The notes under the pieces were generated by a model that saw only the letters and a list, made by a program, of their open reading frames with translations, was not told the DNA's origin and searched no databases. The position numbers and the translations under genes were made by a program. Shown here piece by piece: positions 7,148-14,719 of a stretch of 20,492 nt of DNA. Numbering within the stretch: the first letter of the stretch is position 1; each line of letters starts with the position of its first letter. Source of the stretch: an uncultured Ideonella sp. (GTDB taxonomy: Bacteria; Pseudomonadota; Gammaproteobacteria; Burkholderiales; Burkholderiaceae); the NCBI GenBank assembly GCA_946479475.1, contig CAMLGG010000070.1, forward strand, positions 1 to 20,492, in the 5' to 3' direction.

Positions 7148-8587
7148 ATGCCCGAGTCCACTGCCTTCGCGTCAGAGCGCATGTCGCGGGTCGACACCGC
7201 CTGGCTGCGGATGGACACCGAGGCCAACCTGATGATGATCATCGGGGTCTGGCTGGTGGAGCCCGAGCTGGGCCTGCAGGACCTGCGCACCCGCGTCGAA
7301 GGCAGCCTGCTGCTGTACGACCGCTTCCGCCAGAAGGTCGTCGAGGACGCGATGGGCGCGAACTGGGTCGAGGACGGCAGCTTCGACATCGCCGACCACG
7401 TGGTGGCCGAGGAGCTCGAGGTCCCAGCCGGCCAGGACCCGCTGGAGGCGCTCAAGGCCCGCGTCGGCGAGCTCGCCGCCACCCCGCTGGATGCCGGCCG
7501 GCCGCTGTGGGAGCTGCGCCTGGTCGAGAACCTGGAGCCGGGCCGAAGCGCCATCATCACCCGCATCCACCACTGCATCGGCGACGGCATCGCGCTGATC
7601 TCGGTGATGCTGTCGATCACCGACGGCGGAAAGCCGCCGCCGGCCCGCAAGGCCCGCGCGAACGGCAACGACACCGAGGCGGACTGGTTCACCGATGCGC
7701 TGCTCAAGCCCGTCACCGACCTCACCATCAAGGCCATAGGCCTGACCGGCGAAGGCATGGCGAAGTCGGTCGAGCTGATGGCCAACCCGGTGCAGCCGCT
7801 GGCCGGCGGCATGGACGCGGCCCGCATCGGCTACCAGGTGGTGAGCGACGCGGCGGCGATGGCCCTGATGGCGGACGACTCGCCCACCCGCCTCAAGGGT
7901 CGCGCCACGCCGGGCAAGCGGGTCGCCTGGGGCGAGCCGCTGCCGCTGGAGGAGGTCAAGACGGTGGCGCAGGCCTTCGGCGCCTCGATCAACGACGTGC
8001 TGCTGACCTGCGTCGCCGGGGCGATCGGCGACTATCTCCGGGCCCACGGGGACGATCCCGAGGGCAAGGAGATCCGCGCCATGGTGCCCGTCAACCTGCG
8101 CCCGCTCGACCAGGCGTGGAAGCTCGGCAACCGCTTCGGCCTGGTGCCGTTGGTGCTGCCGGTGGGCATCGCCAACCCGGTCGAGCGCCTGGGGGCGGTG
8201 CGGGCCCGCATGAACGACCTGAAGGGCGGCTACCAGCCGGTGATGGCCTTTGCGCTGCTGGCAGTGGCCGGCCTGCTGATCAAGCCCATGCAGTCGGCCC
8301 TGCTGAACCTGTTCGCCAAGAAGGCGACGGCGGTGATGACGAACGTGCCGGGGCCGCGCGAGCCGTTGAAATTCTGCGGCCGCACGGTCAGGCAGGTGAT
8401 GTTCTGGGTGCCGCAGAGCGGCGACATCGGGGTGGGCGTGAGCATCCTCAGCTACGCCGGCGGCGTGCAGTTCGGCCTCATCACCGACGACGTGCTCTGT
8501 CCCGATCCCGAGGACATCGTCCGCCGCTTCCAGCCGGAGTTCGAGCAGCTGCTTTACCTGGCGCTCATGCTCCCCTGGGGCGACTGA
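7148..8587 (+). CDS. Wax ester synthase / diacylglycerol acyltransferase (WS/DGAT family)
   Basis: A 479-residue acyltransferase that esterifies acyl-CoA to fatty alcohols or diacylglycerol, making wax esters or triacylglycerol at the membrane/lipid-body surface. The catalytic HHxxxDG motif is intact as HHCIGDG at residues 141-147, preceded by the conserved PLW at 119-121. The C-terminal half carries the second family hallmark, ASINDVLLTCVAGAIGDYL, and the conserved NVPGPREPL and GVGVSILSYAG segments. Length is normal for the family. An ATG at 7148 follows a strong Shine-Dalgarno, AGAGGGAG (7132-7139). The neighbouring acyl-CoA-binding and PHA-system genes support a storage-lipid role. Substrate preference (wax ester or TAG) cannot be read from sequence. 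Confidence 0.93.
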   Translation: MPESTAFASERMSRVDTAWLRMDTEANLMMIIGVWLVEPELGLQDLRTRVEGSLLLYDRFRQKVVEDAMGANWVEDGSFDIADHVVAEELEVPAGQDPLEALKARVGELAATPLDAGRPLWELRLVENLEPGRSAIITRIHHCIGDGIALISVMLSITDGGKPPPARKARANGNDTEADWFTDALLKPVTDLTIKAIGLTGEGMAKSVELMANPVQPLAGGMDAARIGYQVVSDAAAMALMADDSPTRLKGRATPGKRVAWGEPLPLEEVKTVAQAFGASINDVLLTCVAGAIGDYLRAHGDDPEGKEIRAMVPVNLRPLDQAWKLGNRFGLVPLVLPVGIANPVERLGAVRARMNDLKGGYQPVMAFALLAVAGLLIKPMQSALLNLFAKKATAVMTNVPGPREPLKFCGRTVRQVMFWVPQSGDIGVGVSILSYAGGVQFGLITDDVLCPDPEDIVRRFQPEFEQLLYLALMLPWGD

Positions 8588-8613
8588 GCCCGATCCCGCG
8601 GAGCCGCGACACC

Positions 8614-9261
8614 ATGGACACCGTCTCCGTGCTGATCGTGGAGGACGACGAGCGCTTCCGCGCCGCCTTCGCCGGCGTCATCGGCGAGGCGCCGGACCTG
8701 CGCCTGGTCGGCACGGCGGCCGACCTGCCGCAGGGCCTGCTGTTGTTGCGCGAGCTCAAGCCCGACGTCGTCCTCGTCGACCTCGGCCTGCCCAGCGGCA
8801 GCGGGATCGAGCTGATCCGCTATGCCCACGCCCACCTGCCGGCGACCGACGTGATGGTGGTCAGCGTCTTCGGCGACGAGCCGCACGTGATGGCCTCGCT
8901 CGAGGCCGGCGCCACCGGCTACCTGCTGAAGGACACCCATCCGGCCGACCTCGCCGAGCAGATCCGCACCCTGCACGCCGGCGGCAGCCCGATCAGCCCC
9001 GTCATCGCCAGGCAACTCCTGGTGCGGCTGGCACCCGAGCCGGCGCCGTCGCCCGATGCCGAAGCGCTGCTTTCGCCGCAGGAGCGGCAGGTACTGACGT
9101 ACTCCGCCAAGGGCTTCAGCTTCGAGGAGATCGCCCGCATGCTGGGCGTCTCCCGCCACACGGTGATGACGTACGTGAAGCGCAGCTACCGCAAGCTCCA
9201 GGTCCACTCCAAGACCGAGGCCATCTACGAGGCCCGCAAGCTGGGGCTGGTTCGTGACTGA
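8614..9261 (+). CDS. LuxR-family (NarL/FixJ-type) two-component response regulator
   Basis: A 215-residue regulator. The receiver domain covers about residues 4-120, with acidic residues Asp11/Asp12, phosphoacceptor Asp56 in VVLVDLGLP, Ser84 and Lys106 (YLLKD). A LuxR-type helix-turn-helix follows at about 148-212: LLSPQERQVL, then FEEIARMLGVSRHTVMTYV and YRKLQVHSKTEAIYEA. A GGAG sits 10 nt before the ATG. The gene starts 26 nt after the acyltransferase stop and overlaps the sensor kinase start by 8 nt, so the two signalling genes are co-translated and possibly co-transcribed with the acyltransferase. DNA targets are unknown; the divergent repeat at 7063-7102 is one place to look. Confidence 0.95.
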   Translation: MDTVSVLIVEDDERFRAAFAGVIGEAPDLRLVGTAADLPQGLLLLRELKPDVVLVDLGLPSGSGIELIRYAHAHLPATDVMVVSVFGDEPHVMASLEAGATGYLLKDTHPADLAEQIRTLHAGGSPISPVIARQLLVRLAPEPAPSPDAEALLSPQERQVLTYSAKGFSFEEIARMLGVSRHTVMTYVKRSYRKLQVHSKTEAIYEARKLGLVRD

Positions 9262-11260
9262 ACTGGGGGTCGACGGCCACCCGGCGCCGGGCGGCGCGCG
9301 AGCCGAGCGGGCGCGGCAGCTGCGCGTTCGGGCCGGCTGGGCGCTGGTCCTGCTGGCGGTGCTGGCGACCGCCCTGGGCCTGGTGGCGCGGTCGAGCCGG
9401 CCCCTGGGGGGGCAGGGTGGCGCCGCGCACTACTACGAGACCGCCTGGCTGCACTCGCGGCCCTTCGACACGACGCGTCTGCGCGAGGATGGCCGCCCGA
9501 GGCCGCAAGTCGATGCGCCCGATCCCGACGATGCCGTGGCGTGGCGTACGGTGGCCTTGCCCTTGCACCAGGCCCCGCGACCGGATCTCCCTGGCGTGGC
9601 CGACCCGCGGCCGCTGAGGGTGTGGTGGTACCGGGTGGATTACGTGGTGCCGCCCGGCGTGGAGGGCGCGCTGGCCCTGTACGTGCCGCGCATCACCGGC
9701 GGGGCCGTGCAGGTCATCGAGCACGATGGATTCCAGTGGCGGCTGAAGTGGGATGGCTCCGAGCGCTGGCGCGAGCAGTGGAACCGGCCGATCTTCGTCG
9801 ACCTGGGGGCGGCCCCGCCTGCGGGGGCGAAGCTGCGCCTGGCCGTGGGGCTGGTCCGCTACGACAGCGGCCAGCACCGGGTGTCCCGCATCGCCGTCGG
9901 GCCGCGCGAGGCGCTGGCCAGCAAGGACAGCTGGCGCCGCGCGCTGCAGCTCACCGTGCCCGAGGTCGGCTCGCTGACCTTCCTGGCGCTGGGCATGTTC
10001 GCCCTGATGTACTGGCTGCGCCGCCGGCAGGAGCAGGCCTACCTGCTGTTCTTCTTCAGCTCGGTGGTCTGGACGCTGCGCAGCCTGCACTACTTCATCG
10101 ACATGCCGGCGGATCCGGCTGCCTACCGCTGGTTCTGGTGGGCCACCAACGCCTCCCTGTCGTGGGTGATGCTCCTGATCTACCTGTTCGCCTTCCGCTT
10201 CGAGGCGCGCACCTACCCGCGTGTCGAGCGGGCGCTGGTGGTCTTCGTCGTGGCGATGTCGCTCATCACCATGCCGGTTCCCGGGCTGATGCTCTCGTCG
10301 CTGGTGCAGCAGCACCTGGTCAACGCGATCGTCGCCCTGATCGTCACCGGCTGGCTCACGGTGGTGGCGTGGCGCGGGGGCGCGATCGAGTTCCGCGTGA
10401 TCGTCGGGGTGCTGTGGCTGTCGGAAGTGCTGGGGGCGCACGACCTGCTGCTGATCGCCGGCCTGGTCTCGGTGGAGTCGGTCTATTTGCTGCCCTTCGC
10501 GATCGTGCTGGTGCTGCTGTCCTTCCTCTTCGCCGTCCAGCAGCGCTATGCCGCGGCGATGGAGCAGGTCGAGCGCGTCAACGCCGGGCTGGAGGAGCGG
10601 CTGGCGGCCCGGGACGAAGAGCTGCGCGCCAAGCACGAGAGGCTGCGCGAGGTCGAGCGGGAGCAGGCCCTGCTGATCGAGCGCCAGCGCCTCATGCGCG
10701 ACATGCACGACGGCCTGGGCTCGACGCTGATGTCCTCGCTGGTGCTGGCCGAGCAGGGCAAGCTCCAGCAGGATGCGTTGGCCGCGCTGCTGCGTGAATG
10801 CGTGGATGACCTTCGACTCGTCATCGAGTCGCTGGAGCCGATCGAGCATGACCTGGTGACGCTGCTGGCCTCGCTGCGCCACCGCCTGGGCCGCCGGCTC
10901 GAGGCGGCCGGGCTGGGCATGCGCTGGGAGGTCGACGACCTGCCGCCGTTGCCGTGGCTGAATCCGCCCGACGCGCTTCAGGTCCTGCGCATCGTCCAGG
11001 AGGTGCTGACCAACGTGCTCAAGCACGCCGGAGCACGAACGGTGCGCATCGCCACCGCCCACGACGCCGAACAGGTGCAGGTGCTGATCGAGGACGACGG
11101 CCGCGGCTTCGATGCGGCCGCGGCCGACGGCGGCCGGGGCCTGCGCCACCTCGTGCAGCGCGCCGCCCGGCTCGGCGGAAGGCTGACGATCGACAGCGCG
11201 CCCGGTCGCGGCACGCGCGTCCAGCTTGACTTGCCTTTACAGCGGGGCGAGCGGCCCTGA
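9254..11260 (+). CDS. Sensor histidine kinase with multi-spanning membrane region (HisKA_3, NarX/DesK-like transmitter)
   Basis: A 668-residue membrane kinase partnered with the response regulator just upstream. There is one transmembrane segment near residues 29-45, an extracytoplasmic region to about 235, then a cluster of roughly seven hydrophobic segments between about 236 and 427, the layout of 7TMR-DISM-type sensors. A coiled coil (about 430-480) leads to the HisKA_3 dimerisation domain, with His485 in [12 protein letters not shown]. The ATPase domain has an N box at Asn587 ([12 protein letters not shown]) and a G box at Asp615 (IEDDGRGFD), then GGRGLRHL. The GTG start at 9254 overlaps the regulator's stop by 8 nt (GTGACTGA), which indicates coupling. 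The input signal is unknown; a carbohydrate or envelope-derived ligand is only a guess from the architecture. Confidence 0.92.
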   Translation: MTELGVDGHPAPGGARAERARQLRVRAGWALVLLAVLATALGLVARSSRPLGGQGGAAHYYETAWLHSRPFDTTRLREDGRPRPQVDAPDPDDAVAWRTVALPLHQAPRPDLPGVADPRPLRVWWYRVDYVVPPGVEGALALYVPRITGGAVQVIEHDGFQWRLKWDGSERWREQWNRPIFVDLGAAPPAGAKLRLAVGLVRYDSGQHRVSRIAVGPREALASKDSWRRALQLTVPEVGSLTFLALGMFALMYWLRRRQEQAYLLFFFSSVVWTLRSLHYFIDMPADPAAYRWFWWATNASLSWVMLLIYLFAFRFEARTYPRVERALVVFVVAMSLITMPVPGLMLSSLVQQHLVNAIVALIVTGWLTVVAWRGGAIEFRVIVGVLWLSEVLGAHDLLLIAGLVSVESVYLLPFAIVLVLLSFLFAVQQRYAAAMEQVERVNAGLEERLAARDEELRAKHERLREVEREQALLIERQRLMRDMHDGLGSTLMSSLVLAEQGKLQQDALAALLRECVDDLRLVIESLEPIEHDLVTLLASLRHRLGRRLEAAGLGMRWEVDDLPPLPWLNPPDALQVLRIVQEVLTNVLKHAGARTVRIATAHDAEQVQVLIEDDGRGFDAAAADGGRGLRHLVQRAARLGGRLTIDSAPGRGTRVQLDLPLQRGERP

Positions 11261-11294
11261 GGGACAATGCGCGCTGCGTCGAACGTCCGCGCCC

Positions 11295-12230
11295 ATGCTG
11301 AAGCAACGTACCCTCAAATCGATCACCCGCGCCGTCGGCGTCGGCCTGCACAGCGGCCAGAAGGTCGAGCTGACGCTGCGGCCGGCGGCGCCCGGTACCG
11401 GCATCGTCTTCCGCCGGGTCGACCTGCCGGTGCCGGTGGACATCCCGGTGCGCTTCGACTCGGTCAGCGAGACGCGCATGGCCTCCACCATCTCCCCCGG
11501 CGGGCAGCCCGGGGGCCCGAAGGTGCAGACGATCGAGCACCTCATGTCGGCCTGCGCGGGCCTCGGCCTGGACAACCTCTACGTCGACATCACGGCCGAC
11601 GAGGTGCCCATCCTCGACGGCTCTTCCGCCAGCTTCGTGTTCCTGCTCCAGAGCGCCGGCATCGAGCTGCAGAACGCGCCCAAGCGCTTCCTCAAGGTGC
11701 GCAAGACGGTGGAGGTGCGCGAGGGCGAGGGCGAGCGGTTGCTGTGGGCCCGGCTGGAGCCCTACCACGGCTTCAAGCTCAGCTTCCAGATCGACTTCAA
11801 CCATCCGGCGGTCGATGCGACCGGGCAGGAGGTCAGCTTCGACATGGGCTCGGGCCGCTACAAGCAGGAGATCGCTCGGGCCCGCACCTTCGGCTTCACG
11901 CGCGACGTGGAGGCCATGCGCTCGCGCGGCCTCACGCTCGGCGGCAGCATGGACAACGCGATCGTGATCGACGACTACCGCGTGCTCAACAGCGACGGCC
12001 TGCGCTACGACGACGAGATCGCCAAGCACAAGATCCTCGATGCCATCGGCGACCTCTACATCGCCGGCGCGCCGCTGCTCGCGGCGTACAAGTCCTACCG
12101 CGGCGGCCACGCGCTGAACAACAAGCTGCTGCGCAAGCTGCTGGCCGACGCGAGCGCCTACGAGTACGTCACGTTCGAGGACGAGGCGAGCGCGCCGGCC
12201 GGCTTCGCCGAGCTGGCCCCCGCCTGGTGA
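11295..12230 (+). CDS. lpxC: UDP-3-O-acyl-N-acetylglucosamine deacetylase (lipid A biosynthesis)
   Basis: A 311-residue LpxC, the zinc deacetylase that performs the committed step of lipid A synthesis in the cytoplasm. Signature residues are intact: GVGLHSG near residue 19, TIEHLMSA with Glu81 and zinc ligand His82, the [13 protein letters not shown] motif supplying zinc ligands His245 and Asp249, and His272 in GGHALNN. Length is normal (E. coli 305). The start fits the family ([11 protein letters not shown]). Upstream, TTTACA (11236-11241) and GACAAT (11263-11268) resemble promoter hexamers but their 21-nt spacing is too long for a confident call. The usual upstream neighbour ftsZ is absent; a sensor kinase stands there instead, 34 nt away. 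Confidence 0.97.
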   Translation: MLKQRTLKSITRAVGVGLHSGQKVELTLRPAAPGTGIVFRRVDLPVPVDIPVRFDSVSETRMASTISPGGQPGGPKVQTIEHLMSACAGLGLDNLYVDITADEVPILDGSSASFVFLLQSAGIELQNAPKRFLKVRKTVEVREGEGERLLWARLEPYHGFKLSFQIDFNHPAVDATGQEVSFDMGSGRYKQEIARARTFGFTRDVEAMRSRGLTLGGSMDNAIVIDDYRVLNSDGLRYDDEIAKHKILDAIGDLYIAGAPLLAAYKSYRGGHALNNKLLRKLLADASAYEYVTFEDEASAPAGFAELAPAW

Positions 12231-12235
12231 TCCAA

Positions 12236-12294
12236 CCCCCTACTTCGCCTGCGGCGTCGATCCCCCCGAGGGGGAGCCATCGCCTTGGGGCGGC
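12236..12294. repeat. Palindrome-rich intergenic repeat downstream of lpxC
   Basis: Three small hairpins follow each other: CGCC-TGC-GGCG (12246-12256), TCCCCC-CGA-GGGGGA (12261-12275) and CGCC-TTGG-GGCG (12281-12292). The sequence style, a CGCCTGCGGCG block followed by a C-run/G-run palindrome, is like dispersed intergenic repeats I associate with Burkholderiales; that attribution is from memory. No T-run follows, so it is not a standard intrinsic terminator, though it could stabilise the lpxC mRNA end. The CGCCTGCGGCG block recurs at 13170-13180. Confidence 0.5.
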
Positions 12295-12303
12295 CCTGCG
12301 CCG

Positions 12304-12489
12304 ATGATGATCTTTCGCCTCCTGTTCGGGCTGTTGCTCGTGGCGGGCCTGCTGTGCCTGGCCACCTACGTCGCGACCCGCGATCCGGTCTGGCGGCGAC
12401 GCGGACTGGTGATCGTCAAATGGACCGTGCTGGCAGGGATCGGGGGGCTGGCCGTGCTGGTGCTGGAGCGGCTGGCGTTGCTGCTGTAG
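12304..12489 (+). CDS. Small hypothetical membrane protein downstream of lpxC
   Basis: A 61-residue product starting at an ATG (a second ATG follows immediately). It has two predicted membrane segments, about residues 4-22 (FRLLFGLLLVAGLLCLATY) and 39-59, joined by a basic loop containing DPVWRRRG. I do not recognise a function. The hydrophobic pattern and arginine-rich loop look like a real small inner-membrane protein rather than a random GC-rich frame. It follows lpxC after the palindromic repeat and may share its transcript. Its last 74 nt overlap the 3' end of the convergent tetR-type gene. Confidence 0.65.
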   Translation: MMIFRLLFGLLLVAGLLCLATYVATRDPVWRRRGLVIVKWTVLAGIGGLAVLVLERLALLL

Positions 12490-13096
12490 CCCGCAGCCCG
12501 TCCAGGTAGGCGCGCACCGCCACCTCGCCGCTGCCCACCAGGTCGAAGCCGCCGGGCTGCAGCGTCCAGTGGTGCATCAGGCCATCGACGAGCGCGTACA
12601 GGCCGAGCGCCACCGTCTGCAGCGCCAGGCCGGGGCGCAGCGAGCCTGTCGCCTCCGCCCGGGCCAGCAACGCGGCCAGCTCCTGCTTGAACTCGGTGAT
12701 GCCTTCGATGTAGCGCGCCTGCACGGCCGCCAGGTCCTCGGTGTACTCCGTCTGGTGCATGGCGATGCGGAAGGCACGCTGCACCTGCTCGTTCTCGGCC
12801 AGCACCTGCAAAGGCCGCATCGCCTTGGCGGCCAGGTGTGCCAGCGGATCGCCGCAGCCCGCGGCGTCGCAGCCGTCCGGGGCTTCGCAGGGCAGGCAGG
12901 CCCTCTCCATCATCGCGTTGAACAAGGCGGCCTTGTCCGCGAAGTGCCAGTAGATGGCCCCTCGTGTCACGCCAGCGGCGCTCGCCACGTCTTGCAGGCG
13001 CGTCTGTGCGACCCCGCGGGCGAGGAAGACACGCTCGGCGGCATCGAGGATCTGGTGCCGGGTGGCCTCGGCTTCGGCCTTGGTGCGGCGAACCAT
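12416..13096 (-). CDS. acrR: TetR/AcrR-type transcriptional repressor of the adjacent RND efflux operon
   Basis: A 226-residue regulator. The N-terminal DNA-binding domain is strongly AcrR/TtgR-like: RRTKAEAEATRHQILDAAE, then LQDVASAAGVTRGAIYWHF and DKAALFNAM (about residues 3-65). The remainder is the variable ligand-binding domain, with MHHWTLQPGGFDL typical of the subfamily's C-terminus. It is divergent from the efflux operon, and an AcrR-like operator lies in the shared control region, so local repression relieved by pump substrates is likely. The symbol is by similarity. The last roughly 24 residues are Ala/Pro/Arg-rich and are read antisense to the small membrane protein gene; this tail looks like read-through rather than domain. 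A TAACAT hexamer at 13138-13133 on the minus strand may be its -10. Confidence 0.92.
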   Translation of the reverse strand: MVRRTKAEAEATRHQILDAAERVFLARGVAQTRLQDVASAAGVTRGAIYWHFADKAALFNAMMERACLPCEAPDGCDAAGCGDPLAHLAAKAMRPLQVLAENEQVQRAFRIAMHQTEYTEDLAAVQARYIEGITEFKQELAALLARAEATGSLRPGLALQTVALGLYALVDGLMHHWTLQPGGFDLVGSGEVAVRAYLDGLRATAATPAAPAPARPAPRSLPARSI

Positions 13097-13276
13097 CAGA
13101 GGGCCCTTGTCATGCGATGAAAAATGATTGCCATGTTAGGGGGGATGACCCTCCATAAAAACCCTGAAACGCCTGCGGCGCACTGATCCACGGCAAATTC
13201 GCGGCCGGAGGATTCATCGACCGGCTGCGGCGTCCCGGCGCTGCACTGCTGACACGATGCTGGCAGCAGGGGTGTG

Positions 13277-13306
13277 GCAACATACATACACGATTGTATG
13301 TATACT
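13277..13306 (+). promoter_or_regulatory. Candidate promoter of the RND efflux operon, embedded in the operator
   Basis: TATACT at 13301-13306 matches five of six -10 positions. GCAACA at 13277-13282 is a weak -35 (three of six) with 18-nt spacing. The operator fills the spacer. Transcription would start near 13313, giving a leader of about 130 nt. Confidence 0.55.
13282..13303. promoter_or_regulatory. AcrR/TtgR-like operator upstream of the efflux operon
   Basis: Half-sites ATACATACA (13282-13290) and TGTATGTAT (13295-13303) form a perfect 9-bp inverted repeat around a 4-nt centre. The arms contain ACATACA/TGTATGT, as in the known E. coli acrAB operator bound by AcrR. The site stands out by its AT-richness and abuts the promoter -10 of the pump operon, where a bound repressor would block transcription. 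A further CTGCTG/CAGCAG pair (13246-13269) lies just upstream. Confidence 0.8.
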
Positions 13307-13320
13307 GCGCCCGCCTTCAT

Positions 13321-13349
13321 AGCCCTGCGGGCTTTTGCAGTACGCCCGC
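13321..13349 (+). promoter_or_regulatory. Mutually exclusive hairpins in the efflux operon leader (possible attenuator)
   Basis: AGCCC-TGC-GGGCT followed by TTT (13321-13336) resembles a short intrinsic terminator just after the predicted transcription start. GCGGGC (13327-13332) can instead pair with GCCCGC (13344-13349), which would disrupt that stem. The terminator stem is only 5 bp, so function is uncertain. The rest of the gene-free stretch 13097-13443 holds the operator and promoters but no further gene that I can see. Confidence 0.3.
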
Positions 13350-13443
13350 CAGGGTGCGGCCCCCGCCTGCACGCAGGCGCCTTCGCCGCCCGGCCCGTTC
13401 CTTGTCGAAGCCGGCCGTCCTTGTTCGTCGCCCCAGGATCTCC

Positions 13444-14700
13444 ATGAACCCTGATGCCATGCCTTTTGCCCTTTTCGCGCTGCGGCGCCCGCTGGCCCTG
13501 GCGGCCTTGTCCCTCGTCTCGGCGGCCACGCTCGTGGCTTGCGGCCAGGGCGGCGCCAACGCGCAGGGCGGCCCTGGCGGCGGCATGCCGCCGGCGCAGG
13601 TCGGGGTCGTGACGGTCCAGCCGTCCACCGTGACCATCGCGTCCGAGCTGCCCGGCCGCCTCGAGCCCTGGCGCGTCGCGCAGGTCCGCGCGCGCGTGAC
13701 CGGCGTCGTCAAGAAGCGCCTGTTCGAAGAGGGCAGCACCGTCAGGGCCGGCCAGAGCCTTTTCCAGGTCGACGACTCGGCCTACCGCGCCGCACTCGAC
13801 AGCGCCCTCGCGACCCAGGCCAAGGCCGAGGCCGCCTTGGCCCAGGCGCAGGCCCTGCTCGAACGCAACCGCCCGCTGGCCGAGGCGCGCGCCATCAGCC
13901 AGCAGGATTGGATTGCCACCCAGGCCGCGCAGAAGCAGGCGGTGGCCGACGTCGCGGCAGCCAAGGCAGCCGTCGCGCAAGCCCGGCTGAACGTCGAGTA
14001 CGCGAAGGTCGAGGCGCCGATCACCGGCCGCATCGGCCGTGCCCAGGTCACAGAAGGCGCCCTGGTCAGCCAGGCCGAGGCGACCCTGCTGGCCACCATC
14101 CAGCAGACCGACAAGCTCTACGTCAACATCACCCAGTCGGCCACCGAGGCGCTGCGCCTGAAGCGGGCCTTCGAGGCGGGCAGGCTGCAATCGGCCTCTG
14201 CCCAGGCGCGTCTGCTGTTGGAGGATGGCAGCGAGTACTCGCAGCCGGCGAAGCTGCTGTTCGCCGACCTGACGGTCGACCCGACGAGCGGCCAGGTCAC
14301 CGTGCGGGCCGAGGTGCCCAACCCCAAGGGTGAACTGCTGCCTGGCCTCTATGTCAAGGTCAAGGTCGACCAGGCGCGCACCAGCGGCGCGATCCTCGTG
14401 CCGCAGCAGGCCGTCACCCGGGGCGCCAGCGGCGACACGGTGATGGTGGTCGGCGCCGACCACCAGGTGGCGCCGCGGCCGGTGCAGCTCGGCGGCACGC
14501 AAGGTTCCCAGTGGGTCGTGCTCGGGGGCCTGAAGGCGGGCGAGCAGGTGGTGGTCGACGGCTTCCAGAAGATCCGTCCGAAGGCGCCGGTGCAGCCGGT
14601 GCCGTGGACGCCGGCGGGCTCGGCCCCGGCCGGTGCGGGTTCCGCGCCGGCGCCGGCGGCGCCGGCCGCGCCGGGCCCTGCCTCGGCGGCCAGCCGCTGA
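13444..14700 (+). CDS. acrA: RND efflux periplasmic adaptor (membrane fusion protein, AcrA/MexA type)
   Basis: A 418-residue lipoprotein adaptor that links the inner-membrane pump to the outer-membrane channel. The signal peptide ends in the lipobox LVAC with Cys33 as the lipidated residue. The first lipoyl half-motif lies in LEPWRVAQVRARVTGVV and GSTVRAGQSLFQVDD, followed by an Ala/Gln-rich alpha-hairpin (about residues 115-180), then the second half in VEAPITGRIGRAQVTEGALV. The beta-barrel and membrane-proximal domains follow (LYVKVKV, ILVPQQAVTRG, GGLKAGEQVVVDG). The C-terminus is a Pro/Ala-rich tail of about 35 residues. An AGGA (13435-13438) precedes the chosen ATG; an ATG at 13459 is an alternative. 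First gene of the pump operon; the symbol is by family similarity. Confidence 0.93.
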   Translation: MNPDAMPFALFALRRPLALAALSLVSAATLVACGQGGANAQGGPGGGMPPAQVGVVTVQPSTVTIASELPGRLEPWRVAQVRARVTGVVKKRLFEEGSTVRAGQSLFQVDDSAYRAALDSALATQAKAEAALAQAQALLERNRPLAEARAISQQDWIATQAAQKQAVADVAAAKAAVAQARLNVEYAKVEAPITGRIGRAQVTEGALVSQAEATLLATIQQTDKLYVNITQSATEALRLKRAFEAGRLQSASAQARLLLEDGSEYSQPAKLLFADLTVDPTSGQVTVRAEVPNPKGELLPGLYVKVKVDQARTSGAILVPQQAVTRGASGDTVMVVGADHQVAPRPVQLGGTQGSQWVVLGGLKAGEQVVVDGFQKIRPKAPVQPVPWTPAGSAPAGAGSAPAPAAPAAPGPASAASR

Positions 14701-14719
14701 AGCCGGGAGTCGCCACGCC

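Noticed and set aside
9116..11149. A 677-codon minus-strand frame opposite the sensor kinase
   Set aside because: Gln/His/Arg-rich shadow of a gene with intact kinase boxes.
13201..13225. GCCGG/CCGGC pair upstream of the efflux operator as another operator
   Set aside because: Five-base GC-only arms with a 12-nt gap are expected by chance at this base composition.
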